Part shown: piece by piece, positions 35,211 to 44,138 of the stretch
Numbering within the stretch: the first letter of the stretch is position 1
Layout of the letters: each line of letters begins with the position of its first letter
DNA from: JBFLYC01 sp040756735
Lineage (GTDB): Bacteria > Bacillota > DSM-16504 > Desulfitibacterales > Desulfitibacteraceae
Direction of reading: 5' to 3'
Assembly: GCA_040756735.1 (NCBI GenBank)
Contig: JBFLYC010000005.1
Location: forward strand, 62,001-126,000
DNA length: 64,000 bases
Notes under the pieces: generated by a model
The model's input: only the letters and a program-made list of their open reading frames with translations
Database searches by the model: none
Told to the model about the DNA's origin: nothing
Program-made: the position numbers and the translations under genes

Positions 35211-36224
35211 ATGAAGAACAGGTTTGTTCGCTCTGCTACCCATGATTGGCTGGGAAATCCAGACGGAAGTATATCAGAAAAACAATTGGTATTATATAGG
35301 TCTTTGGATGAGAATGATGTTGGTCTTATAATGAGCGCCCACGCCTATGTAGATCATCCACAGGGAAGAGCCAGTATTAACCAAAATGGCATCTATCATG
35401 ATAGGTTTATTGAAGGTTATAGGCAGCTGGCAGACATTGCTCATGGCCATGGCGCAAGATTTATTGTGCAGGTAGCTCATGCCGGGGTGCAGACAATGCC
35501 GCAGCTTATGGAAGGACAGCTTCCCCTAAACCCTATTGATATGACAGAAGACGAAATATTAAAAGTAATAGATTGTTTTGCAAAGGCTGTATATAGGGTT
35601 AAACAGGCCGGCTGTGATGGAGTGCAGCTTCATCTTGCCCATGGTTATTTACTATGTCGATTTCTTTCCTCAGATGCAAACCGACGCGAAGATGTTTGGG
35701 GCAGGCCAGTGGAAAACAGGGTCAGGATAGTGGAAGAGATAATTAAAAAGGCAAGGCAGCTAGTGGGCACTGACTTTCCCATCCTTGTCAAGCTTAACTC
35801 CACAGGGGGATTTAGTGGTACGGCAGCCATCGAATTAGCTGAAGTGATACAGATTGCCAAAGCTTTGGAGAACCTGGGAGTTTGCGCCATTGAAGTCAGC
35901 GGCGGGACAGTCATGGATACAAAAAATTCATTGTCGCGTACCGGAATCATAAATCCTAAACAGGAAGCCTACTTTGGCGGGGCTGCACAGGAAATTAAAA
36001 AAGCAGTTAAGATCCCTATCATCCTTGTGGGTGGTTTGAGGTTTCGAATGGTCATGGATCGAATACTGGATGACGGAGTAGCAGACATGGTTTCCTTAAG
36101 CCGGCCCTTTGTAAGGGAACCGGACCTGGTCAGGAGAATTTTATCGGGGCAACAGAAAGTAAGCTGCATATCCTGCAACTTATGCCGCGATTTCAGTGGA
36201 ATCAAGTGTAATTATAAAGCATAA
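35211..36224 (+). CDS. NADH:flavin oxidoreductase, Old Yellow Enzyme family
   Basis: 337 residues, FMN TIM barrel: MKNRFVRSATHDW, RFIVQVAHAGVQT, AGCDGVQLHLAHGYLLCRFL (substrate His pair), RVRIVEEIIKKARQ, and ILVGGLRFRMVMDRILDDGV then DMVSLSRPFVREPDL near the FMN phosphate. The C-terminus CISCNLCRD holds Cys pairs seen in some clostridial members. Homology seems to begin upstream in frame (NLSSLAGFT) but no start codon exists there, so the first strand is lost or the gene starts at 35211 with a weak AGG site. Confidence 0.82.
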   Translation: MKNRFVRSATHDWLGNPDGSISEKQLVLYRSLDENDVGLIMSAHAYVDHPQGRASINQNGIYHDRFIEGYRQLADIAHGHGARFIVQVAHAGVQTMPQLMEGQLPLNPIDMTEDEILKVIDCFAKAVYRVKQAGCDGVQLHLAHGYLLCRFLSSDANRREDVWGRPVENRVRIVEEIIKKARQLVGTDFPILVKLNSTGGFSGTAAIELAEVIQIAKALENLGVCAIEVSGGTVMDTKNSLSRTGIINPKQEAYFGGAAQEIKKAVKIPIILVGGLRFRMVMDRILDDGVADMVSLSRPFVREPDLVRRILSGQQKVSCISCNLCRDFSGIKCNYKA

Positions 36225-36239
36225 AAGGCAAAGCTGCTT

Positions 36240-36389
36240 TTAGTCTTTAAATTTTATTTCCTTGTACCCCAATGGTATATCAAGCACTTCGGCTGTAAAG
36301 GGATCCAGGGCAAACAAATCGTCCTTGCTGATTTTCCGGCAGCGCCTGAAACAGCTGCAAAGGATACAAATAACAATTCTTTGAGCCAA
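36240..36389 (-). CDS. Small Cys-rich hypothetical protein
   Basis: 49-residue frame opening at TTG 36389. It has five cysteines and a basic patch (ILCSCFRRCRKIS), then KDDLFALDPFTAEVLDIPLG and YKEIKFKD, which reads like a genuine conserved tail. An overlapping 70-residue frame on the same strand looks less protein-like. No good ribosome site is visible at the usual distance, so it may be a decayed or mis-started gene. Function unknown. The remaining bases to 36605 hold nothing I recognise. Confidence 0.4.
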   Translation of the reverse strand: MAQRIVICILCSCFRRCRKISKDDLFALDPFTAEVLDIPLGYKEIKFKD

Positions 36390-36605
36390 CTAAAATATTG
36401 GTTTAACCCCTTCCTTGAATTTATCTGTTCATGATATTTTTCTCTCATGTTTAAAGTTTTATTCAACCTTCAAGCCTCCATTGTCGACACCCAGATATTT
36501 GCATAAAATTTCTCGCACAAAATACAGGATTTGTAAGAACCAATGTTTAATTACATTGTAATAGGTTGTACATTATTTAACTTGTTTTGATTGAGGTTGC
36601 CAACA

Positions 36606-37094
36606 ATGGGCTTTGAAGAACTTTATCAAAATCATAAACAAATGGTCTATAGATACATATTTTTTCTGACAGGTAATAACTCATTGGCAGAGGAGTTAAC
36701 CCAGGAAACCTTTTATCAGGTTTATCTTTCCCAAAAGAGCTACCAGAGCCGCTGTGCTCTTTCCACCTGGATTTTGGCTATTGCACGCAGAGTATGTCTT
36801 AATTATTTCCGTAAAAGAAACATGTGTCACATGGAAAAACCTGATTGGGAGGACGTTCCCGCAGGGGAAAAATACCTGCCCGAGGTAGCATTGGATAATA
36901 AAGAACTACGCGAAAAAATAGTGAATGTTTTGCAGGAACTGCCGGAAACCTACAGATCCATTATCATTTGGCGGGAAATGGAAGGGCGCAGCTTTGAAGA
37001 GATAGCTACTATCATGGATAAATCTCCTTCTACAATAAGAGTAATTCTATTTAGAGCCAAAAAACGTTTCAAGGCGCTCTATGCAAAAGAGTAA
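36606..37094 (+). CDS. ECF-type RNA polymerase sigma factor
   Basis: 162 residues, sigma-70 region 2 (LYQNHKQMVYRYIFFLTGNN, AEELTQETFYQVY, STWILAIARRVCLNYFRKR) and region 4 (LQELPETYRSIIIWREMEGR, SFEEIATIMDKSPSTIRVIL) joined by a short linker. ATG 36606 follows GAGG by 9 bases. SigW/SigV-like by eye, but the group is uncertain. The anti-sigma protein encoded at 39760 is the nearest candidate partner, three genes downstream. Confidence 0.9.
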   Translation: MGFEELYQNHKQMVYRYIFFLTGNNSLAEELTQETFYQVYLSQKSYQSRCALSTWILAIARRVCLNYFRKRNMCHMEKPDWEDVPAGEKYLPEVALDNKELREKIVNVLQELPETYRSIIIWREMEGRSFEEIATIMDKSPSTIRVILFRAKKRFKALYAKE

Positions 37095-37239
37095 TCATGT
37101 ATCCCACCAAACAACCTTGCATGTGCTTTCATTTTTATGAAAACTGACTTGCTTTTTCAAAAATCGTATGATATATTTAGTGTGTATCAAGTGTGCTAAT
37201 GGTATTAATACAGTTAGGATTAAGAAGGGGGGATACGGC

Positions 37240-37632
37240 ATGTTTATTGTGAATCCCGCAAGCAGTAAGCCAATTTACCAGCAGATAATTGAGGATATTA
37301 AAGAGAAAATCCTAAAAGGTATCATCACTCCAGGGGAAAAGCTTCCTTCTGTGCGGGAACTTGCCAAGATGATTACTATTAATCCTAATACCATCCAGCG
37401 AGCATATCAGGAATTAGAGAGGGAAAAGGTTATTGTAACCATCAGAGGCAAGGGGACTTTTATATCCACTGAATATCAGCCAAAGAGAAACCAGGAAGAG
37501 ATAAATGAATTGAAGGACCGAATCAAGAAGGAACTGGTGGAAGCCCGCTATATGGGTCTACAGAGGGAAGACATTTTAGAACTGGTTGCAGGTTTATTGG
37601 ATCAACTGGAGGGAGGAATTGAGATTGATTGA
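37240..37632 (+). CDS. GntR family regulator, YtrA subfamily
   Basis: About 130 residues. An N-terminal winged helix (PIYQQIIEDIKEKILKGIIT, LPSVRELAKMITINPNTIQR) and a short helical C-terminus, the size of YtrA-type regulators. These proteins usually repress adjacent ABC transporter genes. ATG 37240 lies behind GGGGGG; the longer reading lacks a site. The ATPase gene starts 8 bases before its stop, so the regulator and transporter are coupled. Confidence 0.9.
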   Translation: MFIVNPASSKPIYQQIIEDIKEKILKGIITPGEKLPSVRELAKMITINPNTIQRAYQELEREKVIVTIRGKGTFISTEYQPKRNQEEINELKDRIKKELVEARYMGLQREDILELVAGLLDQLEGGIEID

Positions 37633-38524
37633 GGTTAAAGGTGTTTCAAAGGCTTTTGGACCGGAAAAAGCGTTAGATATGGTTAGCCTTTCTGTTAAAA
37701 AGGGTTCCATTTATGGTTTGATGGGTCCAAATGGTGCAGGTAAAACGACACTCATTAAATGTATGGTTGATATTTATAAACCCGATGAGGGAGAGATATA
37801 CATATCAGGGCAAAGGATTTCCCAAAACAAGCGGTTAAAAAGCAGAATTGGTTATGTTGCTGATGTGCAGTATTTTTATCCGCAATTTTCAGTAAAAGAC
37901 ATGGCAGCCTTTTACCGTCAAACATACCCTGGTTGGCATGAGGAAAGATACCAGAAACTTAAAGATGTATTTGGAATTGACGAAAAGAAAAAGCTTAGGG
38001 AGCTATCCAAGGGCACGAAAGCTCAATTAGGCATCTTTTTAAATTTAAGTATTAATGCTGATATGCTCATTTTAGATGAACCCACTTCCGGTCTGGATCC
38101 AGTTGTTCGTCAGAAGGTTTTGAACCTCCTTGTAGAAGAAGCAGGGGCAAATGAAACAACAATCTTCATATCCAGCCACAGTTTGGGAGAGTTGGAGCGG
38201 ATCTGTGATCATGTTGGCATCATGCATAAGGGCAAGATTATCATGGAAGCAAGTATTGAAGATTTAAAGGAAAAGGTACGCAAAATCCAGGTAGCCTTTG
38301 ATGGTGAAATGCCTGAAACCATTGCCCTTCGGAAGGATATTTTAAGTATCAAAAATCAAGGAAGGGTATACCATCTAGTTGTTAAAGACGGCATATCAGA
38401 AATTATGAAGGATATTAACCAGCTAAGTCCTATCTTGCTGGAAACTATAGATATGTCCCTTGAGGAAATATTTATTTACAAGATGGGAGGGGAAGGGTAT
38501 GCTTTTGAAGATTTTTCCTTATAA
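37625..38524 (+). CDS. ABC transporter ATP-binding protein (YtrB-like)
   Basis: 299 residues. Walker A GPNGAGKTT, a Q-loop region in VADVQYFYPQFSV, a divergent signature LSKGTKAQLG, Walker B LILDEPTSGLDP and H-loop SSHSLGE. TTG 37625 is chosen as start because GGAGGG lies 8 bases upstream and conserved homology begins IEVKGVSKAFG. It overlaps the regulator by 8 bases and the permease by 26 bases. Likely an exporter in envelope stress or antibiotic response, by analogy with YtrA-controlled systems. Confidence 0.9.
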   Translation: MIEVKGVSKAFGPEKALDMVSLSVKKGSIYGLMGPNGAGKTTLIKCMVDIYKPDEGEIYISGQRISQNKRLKSRIGYVADVQYFYPQFSVKDMAAFYRQTYPGWHEERYQKLKDVFGIDEKKKLRELSKGTKAQLGIFLNLSINADMLILDEPTSGLDPVVRQKVLNLLVEEAGANETTIFISSHSLGELERICDHVGIMHKGKIIMEASIEDLKEKVRKIQVAFDGEMPETIALRKDILSIKNQGRVYHLVVKDGISEIMKDINQLSPILLETIDMSLEEIFIYKMGGEGYAFEDFSL

Positions 38525-39539
38525 TAAAACACTATTTTGGAAGGATTGGAAATTAACCAGATTGTTGTTTTACCTGGCAGCATTTTTGATTTTTTGGGAT
38601 CTGCCCATGAATTACTTCCGTTTATTAAATCAGATAGAATTGGAAGGGTTAAATAATCTTTGGTTTGAAAGGATGCTGCTCAGTCCGCTATTATTAGGGA
38701 CCGGTTCTCAGATTTTCCTCATAATTGTGCTGCCTGTTGCTGCTGCGGCTCTTTTGATAGGTGAGGAAAGAAGACGGAAGACTTTAGAGTTCTTAAAGGT
38801 ATCCCCTTACACTATTCATGAAATTTTTTTCAATAAAATATTGGTAGGCCTGACGGTTATACTTGCGCCTTACTTGATTAATGGATTAATAATGATTGTA
38901 ATGCGTTTAGCAATTGCAGACTTAGCAGCAGGATATCAAGTTATGCATGTGCTAAACTGGTTTTGGATGACCATGACTCTGGTAATCGCATTTTTTAGCT
39001 TTAGTTTCCTGATAGGAATGGTAGCCGGCACTACTACAGTACAAGTGGTTCTAACTGGGATTTTTATGATATTTCCCTTGGGTTTCTTGTTCTTGATAGA
39101 ATCAAATATCATCATCTTAAGCCATTATCTTGGCTTTGACGGTTATTTCAGCATTTTAAGGCATATGGAAAATATTGCAGAATACTTGGTTCTGCCTGCT
39201 TATATTGACAGCTACGCCTTTGGGCGAATGAATATGATTAATCAAGGGTTGATACTTTTATCAGCATCACTGGGCATGATTGCTTTCAGCAAAATCCTAT
39301 TTGACAAAAATCAAATGGAAAGAAATGGCGAGGTTTTGATGTTTAAACAGCTGGAAACTTTTTTTAAAGCTGGGGTAGCTTTTTGTACCATGCTGCTTAT
39401 GGGTATGATGTTTGCCAGGGTATTTACCGTCTTAGGTCAATCCACCGCCTTAGAATTAGTTATTGGGTACATTGTAGGGTTGGGATTAGGTTGGTTTATT
39501 CCCAATTACTTGATAAAGGTTAGGCGTGCTAGGGTCTAG
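38499..39539 (+). CDS. ABC transporter permease
   Basis: 346 residues with about six transmembrane segments (LLFYLAAFLIFWDLPM, IFLIIVLPVAAAALLIG, LVGLTVILAPYLINGLIMIV, MTMTLVIAFFSFSFLIG and a C-terminal pair). The motif LIGEERRRKTLEFLKVSPYT is typical of ABC-2 permeases. GGGAGGGGAAGG precedes ATG 38499 inside the ATPase gene. It ends in TAG. Partner of the overlapping ATPase. Confidence 0.85.
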   Translation: MLLKIFPYNKTLFWKDWKLTRLLFYLAAFLIFWDLPMNYFRLLNQIELEGLNNLWFERMLLSPLLLGTGSQIFLIIVLPVAAAALLIGEERRRKTLEFLKVSPYTIHEIFFNKILVGLTVILAPYLINGLIMIVMRLAIADLAAGYQVMHVLNWFWMTMTLVIAFFSFSFLIGMVAGTTTVQVVLTGIFMIFPLGFLFLIESNIIILSHYLGFDGYFSILRHMENIAEYLVLPAYIDSYAFGRMNMINQGLILLSASLGMIAFSKILFDKNQMERNGEVLMFKQLETFFKAGVAFCTMLLMGMMFARVFTVLGQSTALELVIGYIVGLGLGWFIPNYLIKVRRARV

Positions 39540-39716
39540 ATTTGGCGAAAGGATTATTGGCGAAACGATTATGTTTAAGAGAATTTATACCGGTGAAATT
39601 AATCTTGTTTTAATGGTTAAAATCATTGGTTATAAGTTCTCTTATTTTTTTTAAATTTTTTTTATTTATAGTGTAACAAAATGGGTTTTTAAGTTACTAA
39701 CTAAATAAGAAAACCA

Positions 39717-39743
39717 AAAACATGATCCAATGTAGCATGTTTT
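39717..39743. promoter_or_regulatory. Inverted repeat upstream of the anti-sigma gene
   Basis: AAAACATG and CATGTTTT, 11 bases apart, just before the ribosome site of the anti-sigma gene. It may be an operator or an mRNA hairpin limiting translation. The rest of the 39540-39759 gap is AT-rich without other visible structure. Confidence 0.35.
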
Positions 39744-39759
39744 AATGAGGTGTTTGACT

Positions 39760-41259
39760 ATGACACATGATCAGACTTTAAAATGTGCGGTAATTCAGGA
39801 CCTGCTGCCGATCTATGCCGATGGCGAACTAAGCGCCCTTACTGAGAGCATGGTAAGGGAACATCTAGTTGAGTGTGAAGCATGCCGGCTGGAACTGGAG
39901 GCTTACCGCAGGCCTTTGTTCACCGGTCTAGTTGATGACAGTGAAAAAGAATTATTCAAGAGCAGGGATTTTTTTGGTTTAGCTTTATTGCCGGGGTTAA
40001 GGCGAGTTGCCTGGATCGGTGTGGTTGCCATTTTGATTGGCGCCAGCAGTCTTGCTTTTGCAGCATTTAAAATGGGGCAAAGCATAGCATTACAGGACCC
40101 TGTTTACAAGCGGGCTGTTAAAGAAGATCTTTTTTTGCGCGTCCACCAGACAAAGCAGTTGGGCCCCTATGAAGTTACGGTTTCCAGACTGCTCCTTGAC
40201 AATACGCAGACAGTAGTCTTTTATAACACAAGCCCTGCCCTTGAGGAGCAGGACCGCTTGCAGATAGTTCTGAAAGATCAAGAAAATACAACTTACGAGC
40301 TGCTTTCAGGTTTTAGTTATGGAGGCAAGGAGCATGTGATGAACATGCAGGCAGTAGACCCTACTGCTCAGGAATTAAATATTGAGTTTCAGCTTGAAGG
40401 CACACCTGCGGAAGCTGTTTTTAAGGTAGCGGTTGATCCTGCCGCGGTGCAAGCCAGCACCAGCCAGTGGTGGCCGGGTATTAAGAGGGAGATAGGACCA
40501 GTAAGGATTGACCTAGAAAGAGTGATTCTTGGATTAACTAAGAGTCAGGTCAGTATAAGAGCCTTGTGGCCTCTTGACGCCCAGATAAGGGGTATAGGTT
40601 TGGGCAAACTGCCCCCCCTTGGACCTATAGTGGGAGAAGACGGGAGGGTAAGGAGCGCAGGCGGAGGGTTTTTTAATGTATCCAGAGAAGCTAGAGATTT
40701 GCCTCTCACTGATGAATATGCTTCTATGATTGACCTGACAAATAAAAGACATATTAAGATTCAAAGCATTGGCTATCAAACGGATTCCTTCACAGGGGGC
40801 ATCACTGCTACCTTTGATTTTGAGTCTATCTCTGAGCCTACTTCCCAAATACAGTTTTCCTTGCCCCAACTGTATCTTTACAAAAATGTTAAAACCGGCG
40901 AGGAAATCACAATTTCCCTTGAAAAAGGTCAAGAACAGGAAATGGAGTGGGTTTTTAAAGCAGGAAACCAGGAGGTCATTATCAAGCGCATTTTTTTGGA
41001 TGAACATATACTCAGTGTTGAATATCATATTCCTAGCGGCGGGGAAGGCTCAATGCCTGACTACCTGCCAGAACTGGTTCTGGTCAGTGAAGATGGTTTT
41101 GACAGACAAGGCAGGCTGACATCAGCGATAGGTTCGGAAGGCTCCATAGAGTTTTATGTCAATGGGGATGGTCCTTGGAAAATAACACTCAACAGTTTAG
41201 GTGAGCTTTTGTCAGGCAACAGGAAATTTGCTTTAAATGCGCCTAGTATTAATTATTAA
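39760..41259 (+). CDS. Membrane-bound anti-sigma factor with zinc-finger (ZAS) domain
   Basis: 499 residues. The N-terminal zf-HC2 domain has the HxxxCxxC motif at His35, Cys39 and Cys42 (MVREHLVECEACR), preceded by CAVIQDLLPIYADGELS. One transmembrane segment follows near residues 85-107 (VAWIGVVAILIGASSLAFAA), then a long extracytoplasmic beta-rich DUF4179-like region. It should bind an ECF sigma factor at the membrane. ATG 39760 follows GAGGTG. A sigma-like gene comes 24 bases after it and a full ECF sigma gene lies 2.7 kb before it. Confidence 0.85.
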   Translation: MTHDQTLKCAVIQDLLPIYADGELSALTESMVREHLVECEACRLELEAYRRPLFTGLVDDSEKELFKSRDFFGLALLPGLRRVAWIGVVAILIGASSLAFAAFKMGQSIALQDPVYKRAVKEDLFLRVHQTKQLGPYEVTVSRLLLDNTQTVVFYNTSPALEEQDRLQIVLKDQENTTYELLSGFSYGGKEHVMNMQAVDPTAQELNIEFQLEGTPAEAVFKVAVDPAAVQASTSQWWPGIKREIGPVRIDLERVILGLTKSQVSIRALWPLDAQIRGIGLGKLPPLGPIVGEDGRVRSAGGGFFNVSREARDLPLTDEYASMIDLTNKRHIKIQSIGYQTDSFTGGITATFDFESISEPTSQIQFSLPQLYLYKNVKTGEEITISLEKGQEQEMEWVFKAGNQEVIIKRIFLDEHILSVEYHIPSGGEGSMPDYLPELVLVSEDGFDRQGRLTSAIGSEGSIEFYVNGDGPWKITLNSLGELLSGNRKFALNAPSINY

Positions 41260-41283
41260 AGAAAATGTTGTCGGGGTGTTTAT

Positions 41284-41724
41284 ATGAAAGATAACACTTA
41301 TGCAGTTAAGTTATACAATTTGACATACCGTTTAACGGGAAATGGCAAGGACGCTGAAGAGTTGTCCTTAATGGCTGTTGATGAAATGTTAAGTCAGGGT
41401 ATGTCCATCAATAGAGAAGATTTTTTACTCATCTTTGCCCGTGAGGTTGCCAGGCTGGTCCAAGATCGCTGCAAGCAAGAAAATCTACAATGCCCAGCTG
41501 ATTTGGATAGGACTCCCCACCTGCAGTTAACTTTAAACAGCTTGCCGGTGAAAGAAAGGATGGCAGTGGTGCTGAGGGATATTTGTGGGTTTTCTTGTGC
41601 AGAAATGGCGTTCATTATGGGGGAAAATAATCAGGAAGCTTATAAACACCTTAGTATGGGGCGGCTAAAACTATGTAAAACTCTTAAAGAAAAAAGACTA
41701 AAGAGCATTCTGGTGAAGCTGTGA
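41284..41724 (+). CDS. Divergent sigma-70-like protein
   Basis: 146 residues. Region 2 is shortened and weak (LYNLTYRLTGNGKDAEELSL), while region 4 is clear (LNSLPVKERMAVVLRDICGF, SCAEMAFIMGENNQEAYKHL). The -10-recognition part (RARR/YFRK-like basic stretch) seen in true ECF factors is poor, so it may be a regulator or a decayed sigma. It probably shares a transcript with the preceding anti-sigma gene. Confidence 0.7.
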   Translation: MKDNTYAVKLYNLTYRLTGNGKDAEELSLMAVDEMLSQGMSINREDFLLIFAREVARLVQDRCKQENLQCPADLDRTPHLQLTLNSLPVKERMAVVLRDICGFSCAEMAFIMGENNQEAYKHLSMGRLKLCKTLKEKRLKSILVKL

Positions 41725-41812
41725 AGCAAAATAGAAATAAATGAAAATCTCTTGTTTTCACAGGGTTTTCTTCGTTTTTATTTTGGTAGGTGTGAACAGT
41801 TTGACGCTAACC

Positions 41813-42250
41813 TTATATTTGAATAGGATCTTTTTCTTTAGATAATTTTCTATCCTTAAGCATTTCTCCAATGTATGTTGAACCCAATATAAAAAGCCCG
41901 CCAATAATCTGATGGAATGATAATGTCTCTCCGATAAAGATCACACTGAATAAAATATCATATAAAGGCTCTAAATAACTGTAGGACACTATTTCAACAG
42001 TTTACAACAATATTTTGGCAAATGAAAGTTTGCTTGCTGCCCCTGTTAACCCAATAAATGTTACTGTGGTCAATATAAAGGGGCCAATGGCACCGACAAT
42101 GGCATTAATTTTTAATCCTTCCTCTGCAGTACCCCCACGGAAAATTAGATAAGCTGCAGAAAAGTTTATGAAGCCGTACATTGCTCGAATTAAAGGCCAT
42201 GGTCAAAGCTGTAGTAAATGTGTCCATATTATTGTGCATCCCCTTACTGA
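41813..42250 (-). pseudogene. Decayed DMT/EamA family transporter
   Basis: On the minus strand the C-terminal part of an EamA-type drug/metabolite transporter is readable: YGFINFSAAYLIFRGG, GAIGPFILTTVTFIGLTGAA, then a TAA stop at 42002-42004, then SYSYLEPLYDILFSVIFIGE and IIGGLFILGSTYIGE to a normal stop. Further upstream the frame is lost. The interrupting stop is TAA, so pyrrolysine decoding cannot rescue it. Confidence 0.68.
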
Positions 42251-42442
42251 AAAGCTGTTTGATATAGTATTAGCAATAAGAAGCATTTCATCCTGTAATC
42301 CCCTTTTATAATGATTAATCTTGGAGTAGGAGGGGTTAGCTTTTTGTCCATCTTATGATATAATTAAGGATGGCTTTACATTTTATGGAAGATATTTAGA
42401 TTTTTTTATGACTATATATTTACTAGAATAGAGGTGTAAACT

Positions 42443-43675
42443 ATGTATCGCAATATGGTTGTCACAGAAGTTGGAAAGCTTGAAAAAGAACTGGTTGACC
42501 TTGCTTGTGATCTGGTAAAAATTGATTCTCAAAATCCCCCGGGAAGATATGAAGAAATAGTTGGTTATTTGGAAGGCAAATTTAAGTCCTGGGGTATTCC
42601 CGCCGAAACACATAAAGTTCCGGAGGAATTTCTGGAAGAACAAGATGTATCATATCCTAAGTTAAACATATTGGCTTCAATAACAGGCCAAGAACCTGGT
42701 CCTACCTTGATATTCTTGGCCCATTTGGATACTGTCCCCGTAGGCAAAACCAGGGATTGGACCTATGAACCCTTAGCTGCTCAAATACATGATGGGAAAA
42801 TATTTGGCAGGGGCATAGTAGATTGCAAGGGAAGGCTTGCTGCTTATGCTGTAGCGGCGGCAGCTTTAAAAAACTCTGGGATGCCTTTTAAGGGCAAGCT
42901 GATTGTAGCTGCGACCTGTGATGAAGAAACAGGAGGCAGCCTGGGCGCAGGATATCTTGTTCAACAGGGCTTGTTAAGGGGAGAAATGGCTGTGGTTGAA
43001 GGCTATTCAAACCAGATAATCAGAGCCATGTGTGGAGTTCTGGAAATGAAAATCATAGCCAAGGGTAAAGCTGCCCATGCAGGTTGGAAGTGGAAGGGCA
43101 TTAATGCCATAGAAAAGATGGCAAAAGTTATCGAAATTCTAAATGAACTTCAAGGTGAACTTCTGCAGGAACCCTCAAAAATTGAAGGAATACCCTGTAC
43201 CGGCATAAACATAGGAAAAATCGCAGGTGGCACCAAGTCCAATGTTGTACCTGATTATGCTGAAATTGAAATAGACATTAGAGTGATGCCTGAACACACC
43301 ATTGAAGAAATCAGCCAAAGGGTGCATGCTAAAATTAAACTTCTTCAGGAAAAAGACCCAGAAGCGGAATACATTATTGAGGAGAACAAGGAGACCAGTA
43401 TTCCTCCCACAATTATTCCTTTAGACAGCCCCCTCATTGCAAGTCTGCAAAGGGCTGTGCATTTTGTGGAGGGAAAGAATCTGCCGGTTTTAGGGGTCCC
43501 CATTCAATCCGATGCGCGTTGGCTGTTGGATGCAGGAATTCAAGCAATAAACTACGGCCCTGGCACTCCTGACAACAAAGTTCATGGGGTAAATGAATAC
43601 ATTGAAATAGATAATCTAATCACTTCCACAAAGGTCTTGGCAGCCATGGCAGCAGAGTTATTGGTAGTTACTTAA
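42443..43675 (+). CDS. M20 family metallopeptidase (ArgE/DapE-type)
   Basis: 410 residues. Zinc ligands are visible in FLAHLDTVPVG (His, Asp), GRGIVDCKGRLAA (bridging Asp), CDEETGGSLGAG (Glu pair) and GPGTPDNKVHGVNEYIE (C-terminal His). A dimerisation insert (IKAKGKAAHAGWKWKG-like) follows. Such enzymes hydrolyse N-acyl amino acids or small peptides. Ribosome site GAGGTG. It stands alone between the transporter relic and a terminator, and is related to the second M20 gene at 59.3 kb. Confidence 0.88.
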   Translation: MYRNMVVTEVGKLEKELVDLACDLVKIDSQNPPGRYEEIVGYLEGKFKSWGIPAETHKVPEEFLEEQDVSYPKLNILASITGQEPGPTLIFLAHLDTVPVGKTRDWTYEPLAAQIHDGKIFGRGIVDCKGRLAAYAVAAAALKNSGMPFKGKLIVAATCDEETGGSLGAGYLVQQGLLRGEMAVVEGYSNQIIRAMCGVLEMKIIAKGKAAHAGWKWKGINAIEKMAKVIEILNELQGELLQEPSKIEGIPCTGINIGKIAGGTKSNVVPDYAEIEIDIRVMPEHTIEEISQRVHAKIKLLQEKDPEAEYIIEENKETSIPPTIIPLDSPLIASLQRAVHFVEGKNLPVLGVPIQSDARWLLDAGIQAINYGPGTPDNKVHGVNEYIEIDNLITSTKVLAAMAAELLVVT

Positions 43676-43761
43676 TTACTTTCCAAACAAATGTTCTATA
43701 AATATATTGGAAAAATTGCTCAAATTAGTGCAATATTTTGCATAATGCATATAATTGCATA

Positions 43762-43803
43762 CTAATAACAGGAACCAAGGCGCCTGTTATTAGTTTTTTT
43801 TAT
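43762..43803 (+). terminator. Terminator after the M20 gene
   Basis: CTAATAACAGG / CCTGTTATTAG stem followed by eight or more T. Confidence 0.88.
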
Positions 43804-43893
43804 ATCTATTATGAAAAAAATCATATTTACAGGCAGGATTACGGTTAAGTCGTATAGAATACTTAAATACCCGTCATAAATAAATTTTATTTT

Positions 43894-43949
43894 GCATATG
43901 CTTGTTACAAAAAGAACTATTAATGAGCAGTATGCCCGGCATATGCTTG
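43894..43949. promoter_or_regulatory. Two GCATATGCTTG direct repeats upstream of the yeiH-type gene
   Basis: The 11-base sequence GCATATGCTTG, containing the palindrome GCATATGC, occurs at 43894 and again at 43939, 45 bases apart. This could be a paired regulator site for the transporter gene. From 43980 to 44138 the sequence is G/T-rich and almost free of C, with no coding potential. Confidence 0.35.
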
Positions 43950-44138
43950 CAGCAAAAATAGAGATACAGGGTAAATGAAAGTTGGGAGGAGGGGGTATTC
44001 CAGTAAAAGAGAAAGGTTAGAAGTGTGTGGGTTTATTGAAGTTTGTGGTTTATGTTTTGGTGATTTGTGGGTTAGGTTTTTGTGAGTATTTGAAACTTGT
44101 GTGGATTGGTGAAATTTTAAATTAGGAGGGTGAAGGCC

